Source: Chryseobacterium viscerum
GTDB taxonomy: Bacteria; Bacteroidota; Bacteroidia; Flavobacteriales; Weeksellaceae
NCBI RefSeq assembly: GCF_025949665.1
Contig: NZ_JAPDFT010000004.1
Location: 62,001-126,000, forward strand
Length of the DNA: 64,000 nucleotides
Direction of reading: 5' to 3'
Shown here: piece after piece, positions 34,088-44,017 of the stretch
Numbering within the stretch: the first letter of the stretch is position 1
Layout of the letters: each line of letters opens with the position of its first letter
The notes under the pieces: model-generated
Seen by the model: the letters and a program-made list of their open reading frames with translations, nothing else
Databases searched by the model: none
Told to the model about the DNA's origin: nothing
Program-made: the position numbers and the translations under genes

Positions 34088-34405
34088 GAGATTAATGAAT
34101 TAGTCGTAAGACTATTAGAAATTATATAATTGGAAGATTTTGATCCTTAAAGATTTAAAATCTTCCAATTTTTTGTTTAGAACGCTTCTATTTTAAGATA
34201 GTTACGTTTTTTTTTCGATAAAATCCGGAAAATAAATTCTAATTTTTCTTAAATTGAAAGTTATAAAATCTATTGATTTTGGAATCAAAAACACCCCTGT
34301 TTATGGATTATAGGAACGTTTTTTGATATATAAAAAAGTGATTTTTCTTTTTCAGACAGTAGAAAAAGAAGCATTAACGGAAAAAGAACAAAACTAAATT
34401 AAGAT
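34088..34405. other. gene-free stretch between the two aconitases
   Basis: This 318-nt gap contains the acnB terminator at 34128-34176 and then an AT-rich sequence to the second aconitase. I see no ORF, repeat or clear promoter, though a promoter for the downstream gene must lie here. Confidence 0.6.
34128..34176 (+). terminator. terminator of acnB
   Basis: A perfect 14-bp inverted repeat AATTGGAAGATTTT (34128-34141) with its complement at 34157-34170 is followed by TTTTT. It suggests the second aconitase is transcribed separately. Confidence 0.85.
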
Positions 34406-36673
34406 ATGACTTTTGATATTGATATGATCAAAAAGGTGTATGAGCGTTACCCGGAAAGAATTGCTGCGGCAAGACAAACTGTAGGAAAACCTCTTACCCT
34501 TTCAGAAAAAATCCTTTACACCCACCTTTGGGAAGGAAATGCTACACAGGCTTATGAAAGAGGAAACTCTTATGTAGACTTTGCACCAGACCGAGTAGCA
34601 ATGCAGGATGCCACTGCACAGATGGCCCTTTTACAGTTCATGCAGGCAGGAAAAACTAAAGTAGCTGTTCCTTCCACTGCCCATGCTGATCACTTGATCC
34701 AGGCGAAAGTAGGTGCTGACAAAGACTTACAGGAAGGGATCAACAAAAATTCTGAGGTATTCAACTTCCTTAGTTCTGTATGTGATAAATACGGAATCGG
34801 ATTCTGGAAACCGGGAGCAGGTATCATTCACCAGGTTGTACTGGAAAATTATGCCTTCCCTGGAGGAATGATGATCGGTACCGACTCTCACACGGTAAAT
34901 GCAGGAGGACTGGGAATGGTAGCAATCGGTGTAGGAGGTGCTGATGCAGTAGATGTAATGGCAGGAATGGCATGGGAACTTAAAATGCCTAAACTTATCG
35001 GAGTAAAATTAACCGGTAAAATGAGCGGATGGACTTCTGCAAAAGATGTTATCTTAAAAGTAGCAGGAATCCTTACTGTAAAAGGAGGAACAGGATGCAT
35101 CGTAGAATATTTCGGTGAAGGTGCTGAATCCCTTTCCGCTACAGGTAAAGGAACTATCTGCAACATGGGTGCTGAAATCGGAGCTACAACTTCTACTTTC
35201 GGATATGATGATTCTATGAGAAGATATCTTTCCGCTACAGGAAGACAGGATGTAGTAGATGCTGCTGATAAAATCGCTGAACACTTAACAGGTGATGCTG
35301 AAGTATATGCTAACCCTGAACAATATTTCGACCAATTAATAGAAATTAACCTTTCTGAACTGACTCCACACTTAAACGGACCTTTCACTCCGGACTTGGC
35401 GACTCCGGTTGCTGAATTCAGATCTAAAGCTGAAGCTAACGGATGGCCTTTAGAAGTTGAGTGGGCTCTTATCGGTTCTTGTACCAACTCTTCTTATGAA
35501 GATTTATCAAGAGCTGCTTCTATCGTAGAAGATGCAGTATCAAAAGGAGTAAAACCTAAAGCTATATTAGGAATCAACCCTGGTTCTGAGCAGGTAAAAT
35601 TCACAGCAGAAAGAGATGGTTTCTTAGATTCTTTCAGAAAATTTGAAAACGCAAGAATCTTTACTAATGCTTGTGGACCATGTATCGGACAATGGGATAG
35701 AGAAGGCGCTGAAAAAGGAGAGAAAAACTCTATTATTCACTCTTTCAACAGAAACTTCGCCAAAAGAGCTGACGGTAACCCAAATACCCACGCATTCGTA
35801 GCTTCTCCTGAAATGGTAGCTGCTGTGGCGATCTCAGGTAGACTAGACTTCAACCCGATTACAGATACATTAACTAACGAAGCAGGTGAACAGGTAAAAC
35901 TTGACGAGCCTAAAGGTTATGAACTTCCTTCAAAAGGATTCGCGGTAGACGATAACGGATATCAGGCTCCATCTGAAGATGGTTCAAGCGTTGTTGTGAA
36001 CGTAAGCCCTACTTCAGACAGACTTCAGTTATTAGAAGAATTCCCGGCTTGGGATGGTAAAAACATTGAAGGAGCTAAAGTATTGATCAAAGCTTTCGGG
36101 AAATGTACTACTGACCACATTTCTATGGCTGGACCATGGTTGAAATACAGAGGTCACTTAGACAATATTTCAAACAACATGTTGATTGGGGCTGTAAATG
36201 CTTACAACATGGAAACCAATAAAGTTAAAAATGAATTAACCGGTGAATACGGTGAAGTTCCGGCTGTGCAAAGAGCTTACAAAGCGGCAGGCGTTCCAAC
36301 AATCGTTGTGGGAGACCAGAACTATGGTGAGGGTTCTTCAAGAGAGCACGCTGCCATGGAGCCTAGACATCTGGGTGTAAAAGCAGTATTGGTAAAATCA
36401 TTTGCGAGAATCCATGAAACCAACCTTAAAAAACAAGGAATGCTTGGAATCACTTTCGCTAATGAAGCTGATTATGATAAAATCCAGGAAGATGACACTG
36501 TTAACTTCTTAGATCTTGATCAGTTTGCTCCAGGAAAACAGTTGACTTTAGAATTCGTTCATGCTGACGGAACTAAAGACATCATCATGGCCAACCACAC
36601 TTACAACGATCAGCAGATTGATTGGTTTAAGGCTGGTTCTGCTCTGAACCTGATCAAACAACAGGAAAAATAA
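34406..36673 (+). CDS. aconitate hydratase, mitochondrial-type
   Basis: A 755-aa aconitase with 4Fe-4S cysteines C359 (GSCTNSS), C423 and C426 (ACGPCIGQ) and the swivelling domain at the C-terminus (after about 560; NYGEGSSREHAAMEPRHLG). It resembles the mitochondrial/AcnA-like type, not AcnB. It performs the same citrate-isocitrate reaction as the preceding gene; having both types side by side is unusual and may reflect oxygen or iron-dependent roles. A clean terminator follows. Confidence 0.96.
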   Translation: MTFDIDMIKKVYERYPERIAAARQTVGKPLTLSEKILYTHLWEGNATQAYERGNSYVDFAPDRVAMQDATAQMALLQFMQAGKTKVAVPSTAHADHLIQAKVGADKDLQEGINKNSEVFNFLSSVCDKYGIGFWKPGAGIIHQVVLENYAFPGGMMIGTDSHTVNAGGLGMVAIGVGGADAVDVMAGMAWELKMPKLIGVKLTGKMSGWTSAKDVILKVAGILTVKGGTGCIVEYFGEGAESLSATGKGTICNMGAEIGATTSTFGYDDSMRRYLSATGRQDVVDAADKIAEHLTGDAEVYANPEQYFDQLIEINLSELTPHLNGPFTPDLATPVAEFRSKAEANGWPLEVEWALIGSCTNSSYEDLSRAASIVEDAVSKGVKPKAILGINPGSEQVKFTAERDGFLDSFRKFENARIFTNACGPCIGQWDREGAEKGEKNSIIHSFNRNFAKRADGNPNTHAFVASPEMVAAVAISGRLDFNPITDTLTNEAGEQVKLDEPKGYELPSKGFAVDDNGYQAPSEDGSSVVVNVSPTSDRLQLLEEFPAWDGKNIEGAKVLIKAFGKCTTDHISMAGPWLKYRGHLDNISNNMLIGAVNAYNMETNKVKNELTGEYGEVPAVQRAYKAAGVPTIVVGDQNYGEGSSREHAAMEPRHLGVKAVLVKSFARIHETNLKKQGMLGITFANEADYDKIQEDDTVNFLDLDQFAPGKQLTLEFVHADGTKDIIMANHTYNDQQIDWFKAGSALNLIKQQEK

Positions 36674-36700
36674 GATTAATTGTTAGATTAATTAATATAA

Positions 36701-36730
36701 AGACGGCTTCAATTGAAGCCGTCTTTTTTT
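36701..36730 (+). terminator. terminator of the second aconitase
   Basis: AGACGGCTTC (36701-36710) pairs with GAAGCCGTCT around AATT, followed by a run of T's; it lies 27 nt after the stop. Confidence 0.9.
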
Positions 36731-36778
36731 ATTTTAACCGTATTAAAATTTTCTTTGCTGAACTTTGGTAAATGTTCC

Positions 36779-36811
36779 AAACCTTACAGGTTTTAGAAAC
36801 CTGTAAGGTTT
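36779..36811. repeat. perfect 15-bp palindromic hairpin (AAACCTTACAGGTTT)
   Basis: AAACCTTACAGGTTT (36779-36793) and its exact complement (36797-36811) are separated by TAG. This element lies between convergent genes with no T run on the minus strand. It matches the kind of intergenic palindrome found in many copies in Bacteroidota genomes; a genome-wide count would confirm that. Confidence 0.75.
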
Positions 36812-36840
36812 AACTCTCAAATTAATATCATGATATTCTA

Positions 36841-37518
36841 TCACTTTAATCTATCAAGAAGACCTGCTCTATAACTTTCTCCTATAGGAATCTCATATTC
36901 AGGAAGAATCACTTTTTTAGCTCCAATACTTTTGACTTTATCCAGGTTGACAATGAAAGATTTATGAATCCGTACAAACCTTTCAGAAAGCTGATTTTCC
37001 ATTGATTTAAGAGTATCCAGAACAATAAACTCATCGTTTTCCGTCCGGATATTAACATAATCTTTGATACTTTCCACGTAAAGGATCTCGTGAAAGCCGA
37101 TACGATGCCTCTGCCCGGAGGATTTCACAAAGAAATGGGTATTTTCCTCCTGTGGAAAAGAAAACCGCTCCTGAACCTTTAATACACTCTTTTGAAATCT
37201 TTCAAAGGAAATAGGTTTTAAAAGGTAATCCACAACATTATGTTCATATCCTTCCAGAGCATATTCTGAATAGGCTGTTGTCAGAATATACTTTTGATCA
37301 GGCCCAACAATCTTCATAAAATTGATTCCTGTAAGCTCAGGCATCTGAATATCCAGAAAGATGAGGTCGGAATCATTTTTCTGAAGATATTCTAAAGCAA
37401 GAATCGGGTTTTCTGTAGAAAAAACCAGTTCAAGAAAAGAGATTTTTTCTACATAATGTTCAAGAAGAGAGATTGCCAGTGGCTCATCATCCACAATGAT
37501 GCATTTGATCTTATTCAT
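36841..37518 (-). CDS. LytTR-family response regulator
   Basis: A 225-aa protein from ATG 37518 (MNKIKCIIVDDEP). Receiver phosphoacceptor is D56 (LIFLDIQMPEL); the C-terminal LytTR DNA-binding domain includes RIHKSFIVNLDKVKSIGAKK and IPIGESYRAGL. It overlaps the kinase gene by 8 nt and forms a kinase-first operon with it. Such LytS/LytTR pairs in Bacteroidota control envelope or export genes; the outer membrane barrel gene divergent to the operon is an obvious candidate. Confidence 0.93.
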   Translation of the reverse strand: MNKIKCIIVDDEPLAISLLEHYVEKISFLELVFSTENPILALEYLQKNDSDLIFLDIQMPELTGINFMKIVGPDQKYILTTAYSEYALEGYEHNVVDYLLKPISFERFQKSVLKVQERFSFPQEENTHFFVKSSGQRHRIGFHEILYVESIKDYVNIRTENDEFIVLDTLKSMENQLSERFVRIHKSFIVNLDKVKSIGAKKVILPEYEIPIGESYRAGLLDRLK

Positions 37519-38530
37519 CCCGTAATTCAATTTTTAAATCTACAATAAATTCTGTTTCTGAATCACGGATCTCAAGCTGATGTTTAGGATATAATATTTC
37601 CAGCCTTTTTTTTACATTCTGGATTCCTATTCCTGAAACGGTATCTTTCATTTTATGTGTTTTAAAATTTAAAAGATAAAAATGCAGCACCTTATCATGA
37701 TCTGAAATTTTCATTTCAAAACCTTTATCCCGGAAATCACCATGTTTGAAAGCATTCTCAACAAAAGGAACCAACAGCATCGGTGAAATTTTAAGCTGTG
37801 GGTGCTGAATATCTTTTTCGATACTCAACAGTTCAGGATTTCTGATTCTAAGCTTTTCCAGCGCAATTAAACTGTCAATATATCCAATTTCTTTATCCAG
37901 AGAAATTGAGTCTTTTTCAAGATCTTTTGTGCTGTACCTCAGCAATTGCCCAAGTTCTTCAATGGCAGGAAGTGCTTTATCCGATTTTTGATACACTAGG
38001 GAATAGATATTATTTAATGAATTAAAAATAAAATGAGGATTGATCTGGGTTTTCAACGCCTGAAGTTCTGCCTGTTTTTTTTCAATCAGAAGTTGCTTTT
38101 TATCATTTTCAGCAACACCATATTTCTCTACAATCCACAAAATTCCTGCAATGAAAACGGTCAATGATGCATTGTAGATATTATCTGTCAAATAATATAA
38201 AAGTCCGGTATCTTTATTATAATTTCTGAATCCAAGAGTAATAGGAAGCAGCACTTCTTCAATTCCATACCGAATGACACCAAAACTTAAAATAGAGATC
38301 AAAAAAACTAAAACAGCAGAATAAAGTTTCTCCAGATTTAATACTTTCGGAATAATAACCAGATACAAAAGATAAAAAGTAGAAATTTCAGTAATAAAAT
38401 AAGTAAAATTCAGCACATACGTTTCAAATCCTCTTCGCTCAGGAAAAAAGAAATAAGGGGTGATATTGTTTCCTATAAAATTGAAACTCCAATAAAAAAT
38501 CTGAAGCCAGATAATTTGCTTTTTATTCAT
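37511..38530 (-). CDS. LytS-like sensor histidine kinase
   Basis: About 340 aa from ATG 38530 (38566 adds twelve residues). The N-terminal half has four or more hydrophobic segments (about 7-30, 45-70, 80-105, 120-140), then a His_kinase domain with LKTQINPHFIFNSLNNIYSL (phosphoacceptor His in NPHF) and an ATPase region MLLVPFVENAFKHG and GIGIQNVKKRL. The sensor part is the membrane bundle itself, with no large periplasmic domain. It is probably co-transcribed with the regulator. Confidence 0.92.
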   Translation of the reverse strand: MNKKQIIWLQIFYWSFNFIGNNITPYFFFPERRGFETYVLNFTYFITEISTFYLLYLVIIPKVLNLEKLYSAVLVFLISILSFGVIRYGIEEVLLPITLGFRNYNKDTGLLYYLTDNIYNASLTVFIAGILWIVEKYGVAENDKKQLLIEKKQAELQALKTQINPHFIFNSLNNIYSLVYQKSDKALPAIEELGQLLRYSTKDLEKDSISLDKEIGYIDSLIALEKLRIRNPELLSIEKDIQHPQLKISPMLLVPFVENAFKHGDFRDKGFEMKISDHDKVLHFYLLNFKTHKMKDTVSGIGIQNVKKRLEILYPKHQLEIRDSETEFIVDLKIELRDE

Positions 38531-38721
38531 ATTCAAATATAAATCTCTGTGGGGATAATTCATCAACCCTTTTCGATAAAAACCTATTTTTTTCCGACGA
38601 AACTATTTTTACATGCATAATCCTGGGCTTCGTCTAAACGCTATTTCCAATCAAAGGCTCTCCCTATACTTTTGTCAGAGAAATTCAACATAAAGATCAA
38701 TTAATCTGACATTGATAACCT

Positions 38722-40845
38722 ATGAAAAAGCACCTTTTATTAATAACTACCCTTGTTTGTTCTTTTATAACAGCACAAACAAAAGACACTGCTAACGTCA
38801 ACAAAATTGAGGCAGTAACGATGAATGGCAAAAAAGTTCTTGTAGAGCGTAAAGTGGACCGCCTGGTTTATAATGTTCAGAATTCTATGCTTTCACAGGG
38901 TAGTTCCGGAACTGAGGTGTTGGCTGGCACTCCATTATTACAAGTGGATGAAAATAAAGGTCTTCTTTCTATTGCCGGAAAAAACGGTGTTTCTGTGATG
39001 GTGAATGACCGGATGCTGAATCTTTCCGGATCTGAACTGATTAATTATCTGAGAAACCTCCGTTCTGAAAACATATTGAAAATTGAAGTTATTACTACTC
39101 CACCTGCCAAATATGAAGCTCAGGGAAACAGTGGAATTATCAATATCGTTCTTAAAAAGAATCAGAATCTTGGATGGAGCGGCTATCTGAATACCAATTA
39201 CACACAGAGAACATATGCTGGTTTCAGCAGTGTAGCAGGAGTAAATTATCAGAATGAAAAAGTAAAAGCCTCCGTAAAAGTAATGGGCTATGACGGAGAT
39301 AAAAGATCAGTGGAAAAATATAATATTATCGGCCAAAATTCTTCTGTCAGCAAGGATGAAAGAAGGGATATGAATGACGGACTCGGTCTGAATGCAAATT
39401 TTGACTATTCTCTTTCTAAAAATTCCAATATCGGATTGGTATACGATATTACAAAGGGACATACCAATATGGATATCCATTCAACACAAAGTTACTTTAC
39501 AGATGGTATGCCTACTTTACAAACAGAGACGGATTCAAAGCATCGTTCTCCTTTTACAACCCAAATGCTTAATCTCTATTTTGATCAAAAGTTGGGGGAG
39601 CATAAACTTAGTTTTGGAGCCAACTATTATGGAAATTCACCTGATACGGAAGTTAATTTTACGACAAGAAATGTCACCAGCAATGCAATAGAGGTTGTGA
39701 GAAACCTTTCTTCCGTAGATTATAAAATCTACTCCGGACAGGGTGATTTGACTTTAAACTTCAAAAAAATTCAGGTAGAAACAGGTGCAAAATACAGCCA
39801 GTTTTCTAATAATTCAGACATCGCATATTTTAATTTTAACAATGGAAATTATATCATAGATCCGGCAAAGAGTAATCTTTTTGATTATAATGAAAAGAAT
39901 TATGCAGCTTATATCAGTGCCAGTAAAGACCTTGGCGAAAAATGGTCAGTAAAAGCCGGACTCCGTTATGAATATTCACAAACCAGCGGTTTCTCTCCTA
40001 CTACACAATCTAAATCTGAGAATAATTACGGAAAATTTTTCCCAACAGCCTATTTGTCTTATAAAGTCAATCAGGATAATCAGTTCAGCATTAATTATTC
40101 CCGAAGAATCAATCGCCCTTATTTCCGGGCTTTAGATCCGTTCCGATGGTATTCTAATCCTAATACGTATTATACCGGAAACCCAAGCCTGCAGCCCTCT
40201 TTTAATCATAATATCGAATTCAATTATATTTTTAAAAGTAAACTCTCTGCCAACCTTTACTACCAGAGAACCACGAATAATTTTGACCAGATTTCATTCC
40301 TGAACGGAATTAACCTTGTCAGTACTTATGAAAACTATTACAATCAGAATGTTTATGGGATCAATTTCAATTATACAGATACCTATTTCAAAATCTGGGA
40401 AAGTAATATCTCAACTTCGTTCAGTGTTAATAAGACCCAGATTACAAAATTCAATCTGGTTCCTAAAAACGGACAGTCATTTTATTTTTCTTTGAACAAT
40501 ACTTTCCAACTGAATAAAGCTAAGACATTCATGCTATTTGTCAATTACTGGAATAATCTTCCTTCCAGAGACGGATATTTTTCTATGAAAAACACAGCAA
40601 GTCTGGATGCAGGAGTAAAAATGAGTTTTGCGGAAAAAGCCCTTCAGGTCAATCTTTCTGTAAGCGATATTTTCAGACAGTCCGGATTGAGAGCTGATAT
40701 GTATTTTACTGATAATACACAATCTTTCAACAACTATTGGGATGCCAGAAGAATGAACCTCAGCATCACCTATAATTTTGGAAATCAGAAAGTAAAGTCA
40801 AATAACAGAGCGGTTAATTTTGAAGAAAAAAACCGTGCCCAATAA
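38722..40845 (+). CDS. outer membrane beta-barrel protein (OMP_b-brl_3 type)
   Basis: A 707-aa protein with signal peptide MKKHLLLITTLVCSFITAQ, a TonB-receptor-like plug fragment (about 25-140; MLNLSGSELINYLRNLRSEN then EVITTPPAKYEAQGNSGIINI) and a large barrel to the end (aromatic/aliphatic strands; last strand LSITYNFG). These 'outer membrane beta-barrel' proteins are TonB-receptor relatives; there is no conserved ligand signature. It is divergent from the LytS/LytTR operon and may be its target. A TACTTTTG -7 candidate is at 38667-38674. Confidence 0.88.
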   Translation: MKKHLLLITTLVCSFITAQTKDTANVNKIEAVTMNGKKVLVERKVDRLVYNVQNSMLSQGSSGTEVLAGTPLLQVDENKGLLSIAGKNGVSVMVNDRMLNLSGSELINYLRNLRSENILKIEVITTPPAKYEAQGNSGIINIVLKKNQNLGWSGYLNTNYTQRTYAGFSSVAGVNYQNEKVKASVKVMGYDGDKRSVEKYNIIGQNSSVSKDERRDMNDGLGLNANFDYSLSKNSNIGLVYDITKGHTNMDIHSTQSYFTDGMPTLQTETDSKHRSPFTTQMLNLYFDQKLGEHKLSFGANYYGNSPDTEVNFTTRNVTSNAIEVVRNLSSVDYKIYSGQGDLTLNFKKIQVETGAKYSQFSNNSDIAYFNFNNGNYIIDPAKSNLFDYNEKNYAAYISASKDLGEKWSVKAGLRYEYSQTSGFSPTTQSKSENNYGKFFPTAYLSYKVNQDNQFSINYSRRINRPYFRALDPFRWYSNPNTYYTGNPSLQPSFNHNIEFNYIFKSKLSANLYYQRTTNNFDQISFLNGINLVSTYENYYNQNVYGINFNYTDTYFKIWESNISTSFSVNKTQITKFNLVPKNGQSFYFSLNNTFQLNKAKTFMLFVNYWNNLPSRDGYFSMKNTASLDAGVKMSFAEKALQVNLSVSDIFRQSGLRADMYFTDNTQSFNNYWDARRMNLSITYNFGNQKVKSNNRAVNFEEKNRAQ

Positions 40846-40860
40846 CTGCAAAAAACTAAG

Positions 40861-40930
40861 CTCAGGGAATTTTTCCTGAGATAACCATCATCATATATAA
40901 AAAAAACAGAGTGCATAGCTCTGTTTTTTG
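40861..40930. terminator. two hairpins between convergent genes
   Basis: CTCAGG/CCTGAG (40861-40880) is followed by AAAACAGAG (40903-40911) pairing with CTCTGTTTT (40919-40927) plus T's on the plus strand and A's before it. The second hairpin can terminate both the barrel gene (plus) and the 912-aa receptor (minus). Confidence 0.8.
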
Positions 40931-40952
40931 TTTAAATAATTCATCCCAACAT

Positions 40953-43691
40953 TTAGAACCTGAATTCAATTCTTGCAAATAAGAACCTTCCTCCTATTCC
41001 ATACTGAGAAACCTGTCTGGAATATACAAACTGGTTATCAGCCGTTAATGAACTTATATTCGGGCTTTTGGAAGGCAGTATATTCAGGATGTTATTGCTT
41101 CCGATAGTTGCTGAAATATTTTTATTAAAATCATATCCTACGGATAAATCTGTCACAAAGCGGTTATTAAGAACAAAATGCTCTGTACTTCCTGTTACTC
41201 CGTCAAAATTAGCATCTAAAACATCTGCATCCGTCACTTTACCGAAGAAAGAATTACGCAGCAGGAAAGTAAATCCGGAAACTCTTAAAGTATTAGATAA
41301 AGTAGCTTTTACGCGGGGTACAGCTTCTTCAAAATACACTCTATTCGGTTCTGAGAAATAATTATCAATCTGGCTTACCAGTTTAGGCGACGCATGAATA
41401 TCTCCGATTCTTTTGGTCTGATTAAAGTTAATTCCCAGATTATTCTCTAAGGAAACTCCCGATGAAATTTTTGAATTTTGAGAAATGGTAATATCCAACC
41501 CCTTTGTCTGAGAATCTACTGCATTGGCAAAGAAGTTGGCAGCGCTAGCTCTTGCCAGATCAAAGGCACTTTGCAATACCTGATCATCATCATTTTTAAT
41601 TTTATCCGGACGGAAAAACAGATCCGTAAGCACTACCCTATCCTTAATCTTTATTAAATAAGCATCTGCTGTAAAAGTCAGACTTAATGACGGAATTTTC
41701 CATGTAATTCCTGTGCTGTAGGATTGTGAAGTTTCTTGTTTTAATTTCGGAATACCCAGTGCCTGTGCTGCTTCAGAATTATTTCTAAAAGTACCGACCT
41801 GCGTGGTTTTTCCCTGCTGAATCAGTGTAGAAGTAGAGCTATAATAAATTTGCGCTAATGAAGGTGCTCTAAATCCTGTAGAAACAGCTCCTCTCCAGTT
41901 TAGATTGGGAGCCAGTTTTACATTGGTTGCCAGCTTATAATTGAATGTAGACCCGAAGTCTGAATAATTCTCATATCGTAAAGCTCCTTCCAACAGCCAT
42001 CCGTCGGTAACTTCCAGTTCTGCATCTGCATAAGCTGCAATACTGTTTCTATTTCCTGAAACGGCATTTTCCGGACTAAACCCTGGGAACACCTGTGCTC
42101 CGGCTGGTCTTATACTTCCGAAGAAATCGGTTACTTTTTCATTTTCAGGGGTTTTGGCTGTTACCACACGTCCATAAATATCGTACGAAGCATAAGAATT
42201 TTCTTTTCCTGCATTTACTTTATAATTTTCATGTCGGTATTCAGCGCCAAATGCTAGATTTAATCCTTTCAGGACATCATACTTTTTGGAGAAATCCAGA
42301 TTGACGGTATTTTGTGAAAACTCAGACCCTCCAGCATCAAAAGTTCGTGGAGAACTATCTGTAAGCGATGCATTAAAGGTATTGACAACTCCAAAACCGA
42401 AAACGTTTTTGCCAAATGTATTACTGAAATCTACATTCCAGCCATTCCATTTTCCTTTAATTCCGGCAGCAAGAGAATAATCATTTACAGCTGCTTCAAT
42501 CTGAGGGAGATATCCATTAGGAGTAACTGCATTGATGTTTCTCTCCGTATTTGGGAGTCTGTAAAATCCTCCGGCATTTCCAAGACGGTAGCTATAGCCT
42601 CCAAAAGAGTACACTTTCCAATCCTCATTCACAGGAATTTCAGAATTAAAGAAGAGCTGCCCCGATTGTAGCTTAGACTGTCCGGCTCTCAGGCTAAAAT
42701 CTTTTCTTTCCAATCCTCTGTAATTAAGTTCCTGGGAAGTAAAATCTTTACCTAATATTTTTTGAAGGTCAGCAATACTGTTTGCCCCTGAGATCTGAGA
42801 CTGGAAATCAGTTCCAAAATAACCAACCTTAGTCGCATATTGTTTTACCGTATTGATAATCTGCTGAGTATTGGAGGTGTTGGTAATATTTTTATACAAA
42901 CCATCAATATTAACTCCGTCCTGTAATGCTCTGTAATTAATAGCATTATACGCATTGAAAATATTTCCTTCCCTTACTCCGGCTCTGGAATAAGGATCAC
43001 GGTATTGCGCAGAACCTGTCACGTTAATAAATCCGGATTTTCCAATTTTCGCTCCATAATTAAGATCTACAGAAATGGTTTGTCCGTCCACTCCTCCTGA
43101 GAAATTATTAGCAACAGGCGAAGCATATCCACCGAGAAATACCTGTCCGGAAAGTCCTAATCTTTTTTTCAATCCCAGGTTAACTACTCCTGCAATGGCA
43201 TCAGAACCATATTGAGCAGAAGCTCCGTCTCTTAAAACCTCAATTTTTTCCAAAGCAAAAGCGGGAATAGCATTAAGATCAGTTCCTACAGAGCCTCTTC
43301 CCGGTGTAAGCGTTACATTAATCAATGAAGACTGATATCGTCTTTTTCCATTGAGTAACACTAAAACCTGATCCGGTCCTAATCCTCTTAAAAGAGCAGG
43401 ATCTACAAAGTCAGTTCCATCGTTCACCGTGTGTGAAGTGGATGAAAATGAAGGGACAATATAATTTAAAGCCTGGCTGATATTGTTCGTCGGGCTTTGC
43501 TTTAAAATTTTTGATATGTTAATGATATCTACCGGAACAGGGGTATCCGTCAATGATCTTCCGGAACCTCTTGACCCAAGGATAACCACATCATCTATTT
43601 TTTTAGATTGTAAAGTGTCCGTCTGTGCGTAATAAAATGTAGAGATAAGCGCGAAAGAAGGAATAAATATTTTTGTTTTGAAATTATGCAT
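40953..43691 (-). CDS. TonB-dependent receptor with sulfur-type leader
   Basis: A 912-aa outer membrane receptor with a signal peptide (MHNFKTKIFIPSFALISTFYYA). The plug (about 30-160) includes LLRGLGPDQVLVLLNGKRRY, GRGSVGTDLNAIPAFALEKI and VLRDGASAQYGSDAIAGV; the barrel ends VGGRFLFARIEFRF-like. The substrate cannot be read from the protein. Its 350-nt leader carries a SAM-I-clan-like fold, a Cys-Cys-Cys leader ORF and a hairpin, pointing to a sulfur compound such as methionine, cystine or a sulfonate; this is inference. A divergent barrel gene starts at 44207. Confidence 0.9.
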   Translation of the reverse strand: MHNFKTKIFIPSFALISTFYYAQTDTLQSKKIDDVVILGSRGSGRSLTDTPVPVDIINISKILKQSPTNNISQALNYIVPSFSSTSHTVNDGTDFVDPALLRGLGPDQVLVLLNGKRRYQSSLINVTLTPGRGSVGTDLNAIPAFALEKIEVLRDGASAQYGSDAIAGVVNLGLKKRLGLSGQVFLGGYASPVANNFSGGVDGQTISVDLNYGAKIGKSGFINVTGSAQYRDPYSRAGVREGNIFNAYNAINYRALQDGVNIDGLYKNITNTSNTQQIINTVKQYATKVGYFGTDFQSQISGANSIADLQKILGKDFTSQELNYRGLERKDFSLRAGQSKLQSGQLFFNSEIPVNEDWKVYSFGGYSYRLGNAGGFYRLPNTERNINAVTPNGYLPQIEAAVNDYSLAAGIKGKWNGWNVDFSNTFGKNVFGFGVVNTFNASLTDSSPRTFDAGGSEFSQNTVNLDFSKKYDVLKGLNLAFGAEYRHENYKVNAGKENSYASYDIYGRVVTAKTPENEKVTDFFGSIRPAGAQVFPGFSPENAVSGNRNSIAAYADAELEVTDGWLLEGALRYENYSDFGSTFNYKLATNVKLAPNLNWRGAVSTGFRAPSLAQIYYSSTSTLIQQGKTTQVGTFRNNSEAAQALGIPKLKQETSQSYSTGITWKIPSLSLTFTADAYLIKIKDRVVLTDLFFRPDKIKNDDDQVLQSAFDLARASAANFFANAVDSQTKGLDITISQNSKISSGVSLENNLGINFNQTKRIGDIHASPKLVSQIDNYFSEPNRVYFEEAVPRVKATLSNTLRVSGFTFLLRNSFFGKVTDADVLDANFDGVTGSTEHFVLNNRFVTDLSVGYDFNKNISATIGSNNILNILPSKSPNISSLTADNQFVYSRQVSQYGIGGRFLFARIEFRF

Positions 43692-43736
43692 GTTGTTGGT
43701 TGTTTACTTTTTGTTGTTAAAAATTGTTTTTTGAGC

Positions 43737-43796
43737 AATACAAATCCTGTAACCCTAAAATGTAAGGTTACCATTGATGTTCGGAATGTTTGTATT
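43737..43796 (-). promoter_or_regulatory. two-part hairpin before the receptor start
   Basis: AATACAAA (43796-43789) pairs with TTTGTATT (43744-43737), and inside it GTAACC (43771-43766) pairs with GGTTAC (43754-43749). It sits between the Cys leader ORF stop (43817) and the receptor ATG (43691), where ribosome position on the leader could decide whether it folds. It lacks a clear U run, so it looks more like a translation-blocking or conditional structure than a plain terminator. Confidence 0.5.
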
Positions 43797-43816
43797 ATTT
43801 TTTTAAATAGAAAATG

Positions 43817-43942
43817 CTAGAAGCAACAACACATGCGCATATAGAAATGGCATGAAAACATATCAGAATAATGAAGACTCACTTCATGATCTGAAGAATA
43901 AAAAATTACTGATGGAATGTGATTTCCCTTGTCTTTAAACAT
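43817..43942 (-). CDS. possible cysteine leader peptide
   Basis: A 41-codon ORF beginning MFKDKGNHIPSVIFYSSDHE and ending FYMRMCCCF, with stop TAG at 43819-43817. Three consecutive Cys codons (TGT TGT TGC) lie one codon before the stop, preceded by two Met codons. A run of control-amino-acid codons near the end of a short leader is typical for attenuation by starvation of that amino acid. Internal ATG codons (MFSCHFYMRMCCCF or MRMCCCF) could give a shorter peptide. Translation is not shown. Confidence 0.5.
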   Translation of the reverse strand: MFKDKGNHIPSVIFYSSDHEVSLHYSDMFSCHFYMRMCCCF

Positions 43943-44017
43943 TTGACTTTACCTTTAAAACAAAAATTCAAGATGGAAGTAATGATAGAATGATAAACAT
44001 TTTTTCCGGAAGATCCG

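Noticed and set aside
34888..35487. 199-aa minus-strand frame in the second aconitase
   Set aside because: Pure antisense of conserved coding sequence; Pro/Ser-rich without any domain.
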